A DNA stretch of 59,075 nt from JBKHBT01 sp046542255 (GTDB taxonomy: Bacteria > UBP14 > UBA6098 > JBKHBT01). Shown here one piece after another: positions 8,967 through 17,410 of this stretch. Position 1 is the first letter of the stretch; each line of letters begins with the position of its first letter. The stretch spans positions 1 to 59,075 of the forward strand of contig JBKHBT010000010.1 of assembly GCA_046542255.1 (NCBI GenBank). The letters are read 5' to 3'. The position numbers and the translations under genes were made by a program. Below the pieces are notes generated by a model, which had not been told where the DNA came from, searched no databases, and was given only the letters and a program-made list of their open reading frames with translations.

Positions 8967-10699
8967 GTTTTAAGCTCCCTTTCTAATGCCTGAAGCCTAT
9001 TGATTTCGGCATAGATACCATCGATTTCGAGGAGTTCTTTATGTGTCCCCTGTTCGACAATTTCTCCCTCATCTAATACAATTATCCTATCAGCATTTAT
9101 CACACTGGATATTCTGTGGGATATCAAAATAACCGTTCTTTTTCCGAAATATTCATTCAATCCATCGAGGATTTTCTTCTCGATCTCGGTATCGACTGCC
9201 GAGAGCGAATCATCGAAAATCATAATAGGCGGATTCTTAAGAAGTGTTCTTGCTATTGCGACTCTTTGTTTCTGGCCGCCGGAAAGGCTAACTCCACGCT
9301 CACCGATTTCTTCCTGATAGCCTTTGGGAAATTCCGAGATCTGTTCATGTATTTGCGCAATCTTTGCAGATTTGATCACTTCCTCTTCTGATGCATCAGG
9401 ATTGGAAAAGCGGATATTATCCATCAAACTTTCCGAGAATAGGAATGTCTCCTGAACCACCATCCCAATATGTCTGCGAAGCGATTTGAGCTTTATTCTG
9501 CGGACATCGACACCGTCTAAGAAAACAGTATTATCAGGTGGGTCATAAAGCCTTGGTATAATATTGATAAGCGATGTCTTGCCCGAACCGGTCCTGCCTA
9601 CGATGGCTACAAATTCACCCGGCTCGATAGTCAGGTTTATATTCTTGAGAATATCCTGTTCGCCATAGGAGAATGTAAGATTGCGAAATTCTATCTTGCC
9701 TTCGGTATCGGTTTTTTCGATACTGCCGGGAAGGTCTTTGATATCTGGTTCGACTTCGAGTACTTCATTTAGCCTTCTCATCGATGCTCTCGAGCGATGT
9801 AGCATATTTATAACCCAACCGATAGCCATCATAGGCCAGATCAAATATTCGAGATAATTGATAAATGCCACGAGCGAGCCCATAGACATATCCATAACAA
9901 CGACAAATTTCCCGCCAAAGTACATCACAATAGCAAAGGCAAGCCCGATAATTGTACCTATCATCGGATCGAAAAGCCCCATTAGAACGACCATCTTCAT
10001 ATTTTTATCTAGATAGTCATCATTCATCTCGCCGAAATTCTCCAGCTCCTTATTTTCCTGGCGATAGGCCTTAACTACTCTAATTCCAGAGAATATCTCG
10101 CGAGTCTTTTCGGTAAGGTTTCCGAATGCTTTCTGGACTTTCTTGGTTCTTTTCTCCAATCTTGGCCCGATATATCTGATGATTATCGATAATATAGGAA
10201 GTGGAATAAGAACAAGCAAGGTCAGCTTGACATTGATAGTAAAAAGCATCACAAGAGCCGCCAGTCCAAATAAAATAGCATCGAACATTGCCACGAAACC
10301 GATACCAAAAAACATCCTAATGGCCTGTATATCATTTGTGGCAAGCGCCATCAGGTCGCCGACTTTATTATTATCGAACCATTTGGCAGACATTTTTATG
10401 ACATGGCGATAAAAATGCTCTATCGCATCGCGCTCGAGCCTTCTTGTAGCGCCTATTATCATATAGCGCCAGAAGAATCGCATAATGCCGATTGCAAAGC
10501 CCATAGCCGCAATAATAGCAGCATACTTAAAAAGCGTATCATCGGTTATGGTTCCATAGGTCAGCCCATCTATAATTCGTTTGTTAATCTGAGGAATAAA
10601 TAGCTGTATTCCATCGACGATGATAAGAGTAACAAAACCGATTGCATACATCCACCAGTTCTTTTTAATGTATGGTATGAATATACGGAATACCTTCAA
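8963..10699 (-). CDS. ABC exporter half-transporter, subunit with degenerate Walker B
   Basis: The 578-residue subunit has a standard six-helix transmembrane region (about 1-310) and a C-terminal ATPase domain with Walker A GRTGSGKT near residue 370 and a canonical signature LSGGQKQRVAIARTLL. Walker B reads IMIFDDSLSAVD: the catalytic Glu is replaced by Asp, the hallmark of the degenerate site of heterodimeric exporters. The start is TTG, chosen because GAGG lies about 7 bp upstream and the N-terminal residues match the family. It is the first gene of the pair; the second starts within its stop codon. Possible roles are export of a lipid, peptide or drug; none can be chosen from sequence. Confidence 0.93.
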   Translation of the reverse strand: MKVFRIFIPYIKKNWWMYAIGFVTLIIVDGIQLFIPQINKRIIDGLTYGTITDDTLFKYAAIIAAMGFAIGIMRFFWRYMIIGATRRLERDAIEHFYRHVIKMSAKWFDNNKVGDLMALATNDIQAIRMFFGIGFVAMFDAILFGLAALVMLFTINVKLTLLVLIPLPILSIIIRYIGPRLEKRTKKVQKAFGNLTEKTREIFSGIRVVKAYRQENKELENFGEMNDDYLDKNMKMVVLMGLFDPMIGTIIGLAFAIVMYFGGKFVVVMDMSMGSLVAFINYLEYLIWPMMAIGWVINMLHRSRASMRRLNEVLEVEPDIKDLPGSIEKTDTEGKIEFRNLTFSYGEQDILKNINLTIEPGEFVAIVGRTGSGKTSLINIIPRLYDPPDNTVFLDGVDVRRIKLKSLRRHIGMVVQETFLFSESLMDNIRFSNPDASEEEVIKSAKIAQIHEQISEFPKGYQEEIGERGVSLSGGQKQRVAIARTLLKNPPIMIFDDSLSAVDTEIEKKILDGLNEYFGKRTVILISHRISSVINADRIIVLDEGEIVEQGTHKELLEIDGIYAEINRLQALERELKT

Positions 10700-10752
10700 A
10701 AAAACCTCGCATTTTATTTTAACCCCAAAAAGGGGATTTAAGCTCTTTTATC

Positions 10753-10783
10753 GGCATTTTGCTCAAAATATCGAGCAAAAGCC
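10753..10783 (-). other. Hairpin in leader of ABC exporter operon
   Basis: An inverted repeat (TTTTGCTC / GAGCAAAA, with GGC/GCC extending it past one bulged base, 8-nt loop) lies about 55-85 bp upstream of the TTG start of the exporter operon. It lacks a clear T-run. It may be a leader structure, or the end of transcription from the upstream nuclease remnant. Confidence 0.4.
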
Positions 10784-10909
10784 TTCAATAATACATATGA
10801 ACTTTTCATTTTGCAAGGCTATTTTGATTGAAATGCCATTTATATATCACATTCGCTCTTGCGGTATTTTTGTTGTTATTGTATTGATGGATATGGGATG
10901 TTTTTTATT

Positions 10910-11140
10910 TTACTGATTTGTTTCAAAGGATTGTTTTTTTTGATTCTTTTTGATGGTAGCAGTATATGTATCAATACGGCCAGAATGCAAATTTCCAGTA
11001 GAATATTCAGTTGCTACAAAGCGGCAATTAAAAATTGTTTCAAGATTCTGTTCTATTAGTGTTTGTAAATCTTTTTCTAATCGAAATTCGGACAAACGAA
11101 TCCTCTTTGCTTTTCCATTATCGATTTGAAATATTGCCAT
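10910..11140 (-). pseudogene. Truncated NucS-like / DUF5655-type endonuclease N-terminus
   Basis: The 76-residue frame starts MAIFQIDNGKAKRIR, then has LEKDLQTLIEQNLETIF, FVATEYSTGN and SGRIDT. This is the usual beginning of a family of nuclease-like proteins (NucS-related fold, often with a DUF5655 domain) in which GRIDT is followed by a conserved acidic strand with an E-x-K motif. Here the sequence diverges right after GRIDT into a Lys/Gln-rich tail and stops, so the catalytic core is missing. It is therefore best read as a remnant of a decayed gene, not as a working small protein. The recognition is from memory of the family and would need a profile search. Confidence 0.55.
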
Positions 11141-11303
11141 AACTTATTTCCCTATTTTGTGATTATTTTATTACTTTAGCATAATCCCTTGTCAACTTAA
11201 AAGCTGTGGTCATATTTTATTTTATCACAAGTTATATTTTATAATTTAAGTTTCAATAAATCTTGTATAATACAAATTCTATTAACATAGAAAACCTCTC
11301 AAA

Positions 11304-11807
11304 TCATTCGTCTATTTTAGAAGCCTGCAAAGAGTCAACCTGAGCAGGCTCACCAGAAACAGAATCAGCCACACCATCCCCAAAACCATCGGCTGTGTCA
11401 ATTTCGCCTATCGTTCTCGGCGCAGTAGTATCATAAATGATTTCAGATTGACCCTTTTCTTTGAATAGAATCATGGTCTCGCCAGGCTTTACCATATTCA
11501 GGCGTTCTCTGGCAAGAGACTCGATATAAAGAGTGTCGTTTTGGAGCTTGTCTATCAGCTCGTTCAATGAGTCTGTTTTGGCCTGCTCATCTGCAAGGAG
11601 TCTTCTTAGCTTGCTCTCATAATGCTTATATCGCATATAATTGATAAGGCCAAATTCGCCGCCCAAAAAGAAAAATAGCACCACCAAAATAGCAGCTATA
11701 GCAAGAAGCCGCTTGAGCCATTTGGGCAGTTTTTGAAAATCGGCAGGTTCGCTTCGGAAAAATCGAAAACGATCCTTTTTTTCGGTTTCCGGCTTTTGTT
11801 CTTCCAT
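11304..11807 (-). CDS. FtsB/DivIC-like septum formation protein
   Basis: A 167-residue protein with a short charged N-terminus, one membrane helix (about residues 34-52) and a coiled-coil segment (about 58-95), then ARERLNMVKPGETMILF, the conserved end of the DivIC/FtsB family. These proteins form the FtsQ-FtsL-FtsB/DivIC complex that links and activates septal cell-wall synthesis. The C-terminal 50 residues are an acidic, low-complexity tail not needed in the family. It lies 58 bp downstream of enolase on the same strand, an eno-ftsB order also found in E. coli. A terminator hairpin lies between the two, so part of its transcription may come by read-through. Confidence 0.82.
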   Translation of the reverse strand: MEEQKPETEKKDRFRFFRSEPADFQKLPKWLKRLLAIAAILVVLFFFLGGEFGLINYMRYKHYESKLRRLLADEQAKTDSLNELIDKLQNDTLYIESLARERLNMVKPGETMILFKEKGQSEIIYDTTAPRTIGEIDTADGFGDGVADSVSGEPAQVDSLQASKIDE

Positions 11808-11822
11808 ATTAAAAATACTAAA

Positions 11823-11849
11823 ATAGCCCCTCTATTGAAAAGGGGCTAT
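11823..11849 (-). terminator. Terminator after enolase
   Basis: A 9-bp perfect stem (ATAGCCCCT / AGGGGCTAT) with a 9-nt loop lies 17 bp after the enolase stop. On the minus strand it is followed by a T-rich stretch, so it should end or weaken transcription before the ftsB/divIC-like gene. Confidence 0.78.
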
Positions 11850-11865
11850 ATGGCAAATATTCGTT

Positions 11866-13143
11866 TTATATATTATAGATCGCTTTGGCGCACTGGAATT
11901 CGGCGGAATCGCCCAGCATCTCTTCGATTCTGAGAAGCTGATTGTACTTTGCGATTCTTTCCGAACGCGACAATGAACCAGTCTTAATCTGACCGCTGCC
12001 AACAGCGACTGTCAGATCTGCAATAAATGTATCCTCTGTTTCGCCAGAGCGATGCGATATCACAGTTGTATAGCCATTGCGATGCGAAAGGTTGATGGCA
12101 TCGAGTGTCTCTGTAACTGTGCCGATCTGGTTTAGCTTGATAAGTGAGCTATTTGCAATACCCTCTTCTATTCCACGGCCAATTCTCTCAACATTGGTTA
12201 CAAATATATCATCGCCGACCAATTGGAGCTTATCGCCCATTTCTTCGGTAAGCTTTTTCCAGCCTTTCCAGTCATCTTCGGCAAGGCCGTCTTCGAGAGA
12301 TACAATCGGATAACTTTTGATCAATTCATTATAATAATCGACCATCTCATCGGAAGATAATACTTTTTCATCGACGTGGTATTTGCCGTCTTCATTGAAG
12401 AATTCGGTAGCAGCAGCATCTAGAGAGATAAATACATTCTCGCCCGGTTTATATCCGGCCTTTTCGATTGCTTTGACGATATAATCGAGTGCTTCCTGAG
12501 CAGTCGTAAGGTTCGGTGCAAATCCGCCTTCATCGCCTTTGCCGGTGGCATGGCCATCTGCTTTGAGCAATTTGTCGAGATTATGGAAAATCTCCGCGCC
12601 AGCTCGAAGCGATTCCGCAAATGAATCGAAAACAGCAGGAACAATCATAAATTCCTGAATATCGATGCTATTTTGTGCATGTGCGCCGCCATTTATGACA
12701 TTCATCATCGGAATAGGGATAATCCTTGCGGCAACTCCGCCAAGATAAGAAAATAGCGTAAGTTCGCATTCCATAGCCGAAGCTCTTGCAGCCGCCATAG
12801 AAACAGAAAGTATCGCATTTGCACCCAGACGCGATTTGTTTTCGGTGCCATCGAGGTCCAAAAGAAAATTATCCAGGCCGTTTTGGTCGGTGGATTCGAA
12901 ACCGATGATCTCTGGTGTAATTATCTCATTGACATTTGCAACTGCCTGCAAAACGCCTTTCCCGAAATAACGATTTTCGTCTTTGTCGCGAAGCTCGAGC
13001 GCTTCATGTGCGCCTGTCGATGCGCCGGAAGGCACTATTGCTTTTCCATATGCTCCCGATTCAAGGTAAATCTCGCTCTCGACAGTTGGCCTACCACGAG
13101 AATCGAGAACCTCTCTGGAAATGCATCCTATAATCTCAGACAT
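11866..13143 (-). CDS. eno: Enolase (phosphopyruvate hydratase)
   Basis: The 425-residue cytoplasmic enzyme interconverts 2-phosphoglycerate and phosphoenolpyruvate in glycolysis. Family motifs are clear: REVLDSRGRPTVE at the N-terminus, VPSGASTGAHEALELRD, MNVINGGAHAQNSIDIQEFM, GKGDEGGFAPNL, GDDIFVTN, LIKLNQIGTVTETLDAI and ISHRSGETEDTFIADL with the catalytic and metal-binding residues. Length is typical. The ATG is preceded by AAGGAGG at good spacing. A TTGGGA-18-TATTAT promoter-like pair lies upstream, so it probably has its own transcript, which ends at the hairpin before the ftsB/divIC-like gene. Confidence 0.98.
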   Translation of the reverse strand: MSEIIGCISREVLDSRGRPTVESEIYLESGAYGKAIVPSGASTGAHEALELRDKDENRYFGKGVLQAVANVNEIITPEIIGFESTDQNGLDNFLLDLDGTENKSRLGANAILSVSMAAARASAMECELTLFSYLGGVAARIIPIPMMNVINGGAHAQNSIDIQEFMIVPAVFDSFAESLRAGAEIFHNLDKLLKADGHATGKGDEGGFAPNLTTAQEALDYIVKAIEKAGYKPGENVFISLDAAATEFFNEDGKYHVDEKVLSSDEMVDYYNELIKSYPIVSLEDGLAEDDWKGWKKLTEEMGDKLQLVGDDIFVTNVERIGRGIEEGIANSSLIKLNQIGTVTETLDAINLSHRNGYTTVISHRSGETEDTFIADLTVAVGSGQIKTGSLSRSERIAKYNQLLRIEEMLGDSAEFQCAKAIYNI

Positions 13144-13184
13144 TTTTCCTCCTTTTTTTATTTTTACAAATTCGCTTTAATTTA

Positions 13185-13214
13185 AATAATATTAGCAATA
13201 ATAACAAGTCCCAA
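13185..13214 (-). promoter_or_regulatory. Candidate enolase promoter
   Basis: On the minus strand TTGGGA and TATTAT are separated by 18 bp, about 42 bp upstream of the enolase start codon. The -35 is imperfect, so support is moderate. Confidence 0.45.
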
Positions 13215-13225
13215 TTTAGAACAAC

Positions 13226-13255
13226 TGGCAATCGGGCCAAAAAGGGTCATTGCCA
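13226..13255 (-). other. Hairpin between C25 gene and enolase
   Basis: TGGCAAT pairs with ATTGCCA around a central region containing CCAAAAAGG. It lies just upstream of the candidate enolase promoter, so it may end transcripts coming from the C25 gene. There is no clean T-run outside the stem. Confidence 0.35.
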
Positions 13256-13268
13256 ATCGCAAAATCTC

Positions 13269-13379
13269 TTTTAAAGCCATATATATAACACATATATAAT
13301 ACTTAATATATATACCCAAAAGGCTTTACTGATGTTTTAGCCTGAAAAGTATGACAATGCCCAGCAGCGCATTGTCTGT
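13269..13379 (+). repeat. Dispersed palindromic element, copy 2
   Basis: A full copy: 5' box TTTTAAAGCC, long alternating AT spacer, core GGCTTTACTGATGTTTTAG, then a hairpin with GACAATGC / GCATTGTC arms. The loop sequence (CCAGCAGC) differs from the GAACAG type of other copies while the arms are kept. It lies in the 352-bp gap between enolase and the C25 gene. Confidence 0.88.
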
Positions 13380-13420
13380 TACTGTATTTGTTTTTTTGGC
13401 TTTCTTTTAGCGCAATTATT

Positions 13421-13521
13421 TCACAAGAAGCATTTTTCTTGCATTTGAAACCAGTCTATTTGACAAGAAGCATTTTTCTTGCATTTGAAACCAGTCTATT
13501 TGACAAGAAGCATTTTTCTTG
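13421..13521 (-). repeat. 40-bp tandem repeat of the C25 gene 3' end
   Basis: The string ACAAGAAGCATTTTTCTTG occurs three times at exact 40-bp spacing (13423, 13463, 13503). On the minus strand each copy reads as the codons RKMLLVK plus a stop. The first copy is the real end of the C25 gene (stop TAG); the second also ends TAG and the third ends TAA. Each contains the inverted repeat CAAGAA / TTCTTG. The extra copies lie after the stop and are not translated with the gene. Confidence 0.93.
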
Positions 13522-16500
13522 TGTAAACATCTTTATCGGCAATTAATCTCGCAAAATAAATACCGCTGCCCCAATTTTCTGCATCGATTACGATTCTGCC
13601 CTTACCAACATCGATCTGGCGAATTATTCTTCCTTCGATATCGGTGATTTCCAGCATTGCCTTCTCTGTATTGTCCTTGAGCAGAATATCAAATGATACA
13701 CTGGCATTAAAAGGATTGGGCGATGGTGCAGAAAGGCCGATATTCTGTGGAATATTGCCATTTTCATCTATCGCCATCATAGAACGGTCGGAGACGGCTT
13801 CTGTCAATCGGCTTTCATCATAGCCATAGGTGGCGGTTATGGAATACCAATAGAAACCCTCATCGATGCTGCTGTCAGTGTATTCAGTCTCGGTTGTAGC
13901 ATCCAAAAATCTGGGAGTGCTATATGGAGTTCTTGAGCGATATATATTGTATCCAGTAAGCTCATGTTCTGTCGAGACTGGCTCAGTCCAGGAGATAGTA
14001 ATCGAAGTATCAGCGCCGATAGCAGATAGATCTCTCGGCATCGGGATTTCTTCCAGAATGAAATCATGCGCTTGTTCAGTATTGACAGGAAGATTAAAAA
14101 TCTGCTCATCACGGAAATAACCCTCAGCAGTAGCATAGATAAAAATATCCTCGCCACTTCTTATTTGATTGAAAAGATATGTGCCATCATTTAGCATCCT
14201 CGGCTTCTGTCCATATTCTGTCATTATCTGAATATTTTCAGGATAATAATCGCCAGAAAGCCTTGCCATATCAACATCATTGGTGATATATATGCCAAAA
14301 TCATCCTCGAAAGGTGTTGAATTGCCAGTATAGATATTGCTATAGCGATATTCAAGCCCGATTTTATGGTCGATGTCTTCGATTCCAACAGAAGACCATG
14401 TATGTGCCGAATCATTATCAGATGTCGTATTGTACAAAAATGCTATCGGATTATCACCACTGGCCGACTCTTCATTGAAAATCATCACCTGGAATGTCTG
14501 TTCGTGGTCTTCGCGAACATGGACGAAATTATCCCATTGTATAATGAATACATCATTCTCTGTATCGTGATATGTGTATAGGTTTTCGCCGGTGCCGCCA
14601 AGTGGCTCGAGATCGTCCCAATGTGGAGCGATTATTCCCCAGGGGCCCCCCGGGCCAGGTATCGGCAGATTATAAAAATCTATCAGATAGAAAGCGATAT
14701 TGCCGGGTGCAATCCATCCATTGGAGCAAATCGAAATCGAATCATAGCTATCTCCGTAGAATTTCAATGGAAATGGCATCTCGCGGCGAATAGTCCAGTC
14801 ATCACGAACAAAATTAGCAGTACCGATTTCCGAGATATCTGTCCATTCAACATCGGTTGGATAGTCAGCGTCGGTTTGGTCGAATGCCATATAGCCCCAG
14901 CCATCCGGGCCGGTCGGGCCGCCTTCGCCAGAGCTTAGCTCGAAAGTGCCAATTGTATTGCCGTGCATATCTACAAGCCGCATCGGATAAATTACGCCAT
15001 CGATAAGATGTGGCATAAGAATTATATCTTCATCTGCAAGATAAGTATCGCCGGGCAAAATTGCCGGTATCTCGAAAATATTATCAGAAAGTGTCAAAAA
15101 ACCGCTTTCAGTGATGAGTCGAAGTTCCATCGGCCCGACTGTACCTTCGCCACTATTGATTAGCTCTATATCTAAATTTGCGGTTTCACCTGTGGAAAGA
15201 CTGCCAGTTAGAGACTTATCGGAAATCTCCAATTTGCCAATATTAAATGGAATTTCACAGGGGATAAGGTATCTGACGACTGTGTCGAGTTGCATGACAG
15301 TGAGCCAAAGCTCGAGATTATCGGTATATGGCATATCGCTATCTAATGAAATGCTATACCCGTCTATTGTGAATTCCCCCTCTGGTATTACGATGCTGCT
15401 AAGTCCATCGGCAACTTCGATATATTCATTATATGCGCCGAGATAGAAATCGCCATTAGAAAGATAAGGGCCAGGATTATTTAGGGTAAAGCTTAGATTT
15501 GCCGTTTCGCCGGGTTCTAATTTCCCATCGCCATCGCCTTCGAAATCATCGACGGTACAGGATACAAAATCGATTCCTTCGCCACCTCTTCGCCAAATAT
15601 AAACATCCTTTTCGACTGGTTTATAATGCTTTTTCCAGGCCGTGATCTTTGCAAACATTTCCGCTTCATGAGGGTATGCGATGGTGGCTATTCCCATTTC
15701 ATTGGTCTTGCCAACAGCTTGCATTCCAGTATCATCATAGTATAGGCTTACCCAAACATCGGCAACCGGCGGATCGACAGAAACCTGAATTTCCCCACCC
15801 CAGTGGACAAGGGTTTCAGGCGCATCGATAGTTAAACTATCGATCTTTCCGCTCCACATATAAAGGCCGGGGTCTCCAAAGTTATTATACACATAGAAAT
15901 AATGCTCGACAGATTCCATCTCCAGCGGCAAATATAGGTATTCATTGAGCCTGGAACCCAGTGAAGCCTGTCCAAGCATAGTAAGGTCATAACCAAAAAC
16001 CGCTTCATAGAAACCGACATTCAGAGGGTTATTATATCTTGTGTGTGTATTATGGTCAGACGGTGCATATACAGCGACAGCGCCCCTGGGCCTTGCCGGC
16101 GAGCCATGCTGAAGAAGCACTTCGGAAAAACAGGGCGTACCATAGCGGCGGAAATCCCCGGTACCGCAGACTATTGTGGTTATTATTCCATAATATGGCG
16201 AATTGTTCATATCATAAACATCGGGTATCATATATTCTGGATTCCACCATCCCTGCGAGCTTCCCCAGCCACGATAGGTCGTAAAAGCAACGCCTCTATC
16301 GAAAGCATCATTTATCTGGGAAGCCGAAGGAACTGGATAGCCGGTTCTTTCAAAAATCGAATCTACTCTGGTAAAACCATTACGCTCGAGAATTTCTTTC
16401 GTCCACATGGCATTTAGAATCGGCGACATAGCATGAGTGTTTTCTGCTACGATAAGCCCACGTTTTAGCCAATCTGTACCGGCTTCATCCGGGGAATATG

Positions 16501-17410
16501 TATATGTCAGATTCTTTTGGACGATTGTCTGAAGATATGTTTCATTGGTAGCAGTAAACCTTCCAAGAAGAACATCTGGAATAAAATCGGAGTCATCGAA
16601 AAGAGCATAGGCATTATCGGATGCATAAGTGCCGCCGGAGCCTGTATAGCCGTAGTCGCGGAATATTGTGCCATCGTTATTTCGAGTATCTCCGATAAGA
16701 AGAACCAGGTCCGGTTTGGGCACTATGGTTTCGTATTTGTCCAATAGGAAATTGCGTATTTCTTCTTCATCTGGCCTATCGCCTATCTCCTCGAGTGTGA
16801 ACACATTGACTAAATAGCCCATTTTCTTCTTCATTTCGATAAATGGCTCAAGATCATCCACCATAACTTCCGGGGTGATAATAATATATGAACCGGGAAG
16901 GCCGTGTAGATCTCTGGGCAAAACGCTGTGGTTCAGAAATAGATTCTCGAATACATCATCGTATATCTCGGATTCGACCAATTCGCTTGCCGGCGAAAAC
17001 TGGCTATCGAAAGTGATCGTAATCTCGGCCTTTTCGATTCTGCGAATCTGGCCATCATCATCCTGGTAATATACCGGAATATAAAGCAAGCCAACCGGAA
17101 CATTTCTCATCTTACCGACTCTTTTTGCGAAAGCATCATTGATTTCATTCGAAGCATATTCGAGATATTCTTCGGAAGATTGCATGATAGTGATATCCAG
17201 ATCGATAACGGCACCTTCTGGCAATGCGAAGAATGCTGTCTCGAAATGTGGCTCCTTTTGATTAAAAAAATATTCTCCCGAAGGTTTATCCGGTGTAAAT
17301 TGACACTTGAATGAACCTGCGGAATTTTCGGTTAATGAGATATTAGCAAAAATAATACCTTGAAATAACAGCAATAATAAAAACGTAGTTCTAATCTTTT
17401 TTGTCCCCAT
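13496..17410 (-). CDS. C25 gingipain-like secreted protein with T9SS sorting domain; catalytic His replaced
   Basis: The 1304-residue protein has a signal peptide (hydrophobic FLLLLLFQGIIFA near residues 9-22), a propeptide-like region, and a peptidase C25 domain (about 170-530): SYIIITPEVMVDDLEPFI, DLVLLIGDT, PDVLLGRFT. Gingipains use His and Cys 33 residues apart. Here Cys415 (TIVCGTGDF) is present, but the position 33 residues before it is Trp382 in YRGWGSSQGWW, where family members have G-H-G. It may be inactive or use other residues. An Ig-like domain follows, then CARDB-like regions, a nidogen-like segment, one FN3 domain (SWTEPVSTEHELTGYNIYRS) and a T9SS type A domain ending RKMLLVK. 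Its start overlaps the end of the CNNM gene by 20 bp, which suggests coupled translation. Confidence 0.88.
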   Translation of the reverse strand: MGTKKIRTTFLLLLLFQGIIFANISLTENSAGSFKCQFTPDKPSGEYFFNQKEPHFETAFFALPEGAVIDLDITIMQSSEEYLEYASNEINDAFAKRVGKMRNVPVGLLYIPVYYQDDDGQIRRIEKAEITITFDSQFSPASELVESEIYDDVFENLFLNHSVLPRDLHGLPGSYIIITPEVMVDDLEPFIEMKKKMGYLVNVFTLEEIGDRPDEEEIRNFLLDKYETIVPKPDLVLLIGDTRNNDGTIFRDYGYTGSGGTYASDNAYALFDDSDFIPDVLLGRFTATNETYLQTIVQKNLTYTYSPDEAGTDWLKRGLIVAENTHAMSPILNAMWTKEILERNGFTRVDSIFERTGYPVPSASQINDAFDRGVAFTTYRGWGSSQGWWNPEYMIPDVYDMNNSPYYGIITTIVCGTGDFRRYGTPCFSEVLLQHGSPARPRGAVAVYAPSDHNTHTRYNNPLNVGFYEAVFGYDLTMLGQASLGSRLNEYLYLPLEMESVEHYFYVYNNFGDPGLYMWSGKIDSLTIDAPETLVHWGGEIQVSVDPPVADVWVSLYYDDTGMQAVGKTNEMGIATIAYPHEAEMFAKITAWKKHYKPVEKDVYIWRRGGEGIDFVSCTVDDFEGDGDGKLEPGETANLSFTLNNPGPYLSNGDFYLGAYNEYIEVADGLSSIVIPEGEFTIDGYSISLDSDMPYTDNLELWLTVMQLDTVVRYLIPCEIPFNIGKLEISDKSLTGSLSTGETANLDIELINSGEGTVGPMELRLITESGFLTLSDNIFEIPAILPGDTYLADEDIILMPHLIDGVIYPMRLVDMHGNTIGTFELSSGEGGPTGPDGWGYMAFDQTDADYPTDVEWTDISEIGTANFVRDDWTIRREMPFPLKFYGDSYDSISICSNGWIAPGNIAFYLIDFYNLPIPGPGGPWGIIAPHWDDLEPLGGTGENLYTYHDTENDVFIIQWDNFVHVREDHEQTFQVMIFNEESASGDNPIAFLYNTTSDNDSAHTWSSVGIEDIDHKIGLEYRYSNIYTGNSTPFEDDFGIYITNDVDMARLSGDYYPENIQIMTEYGQKPRMLNDGTYLFNQIRSGEDIFIYATAEGYFRDEQIFNLPVNTEQAHDFILEEIPMPRDLSAIGADTSITISWTEPVSTEHELTGYNIYRSRTPYSTPRFLDATTETEYTDSSIDEGFYWYSITATYGYDESRLTEAVSDRSMMAIDENGNIPQNIGLSAPSPNPFNASVSFDILLKDNTEKAMLEITDIEGRIIRQIDVGKGRIVIDAENWGSGIYFARLIADKDVYTRKMLLVK

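Noticed and set aside
10720..10740. CCCC / GGGG small hairpin upstream of the exporter as a terminator
   Set aside because: The stem is only four base pairs and no T-run follows on either strand.
13261..13330. AT-rich alternating tract as a replication origin
   Set aside because: It is part of a dispersed element that recurs in other places; no DnaA-box cluster or origin-linked genes are near.
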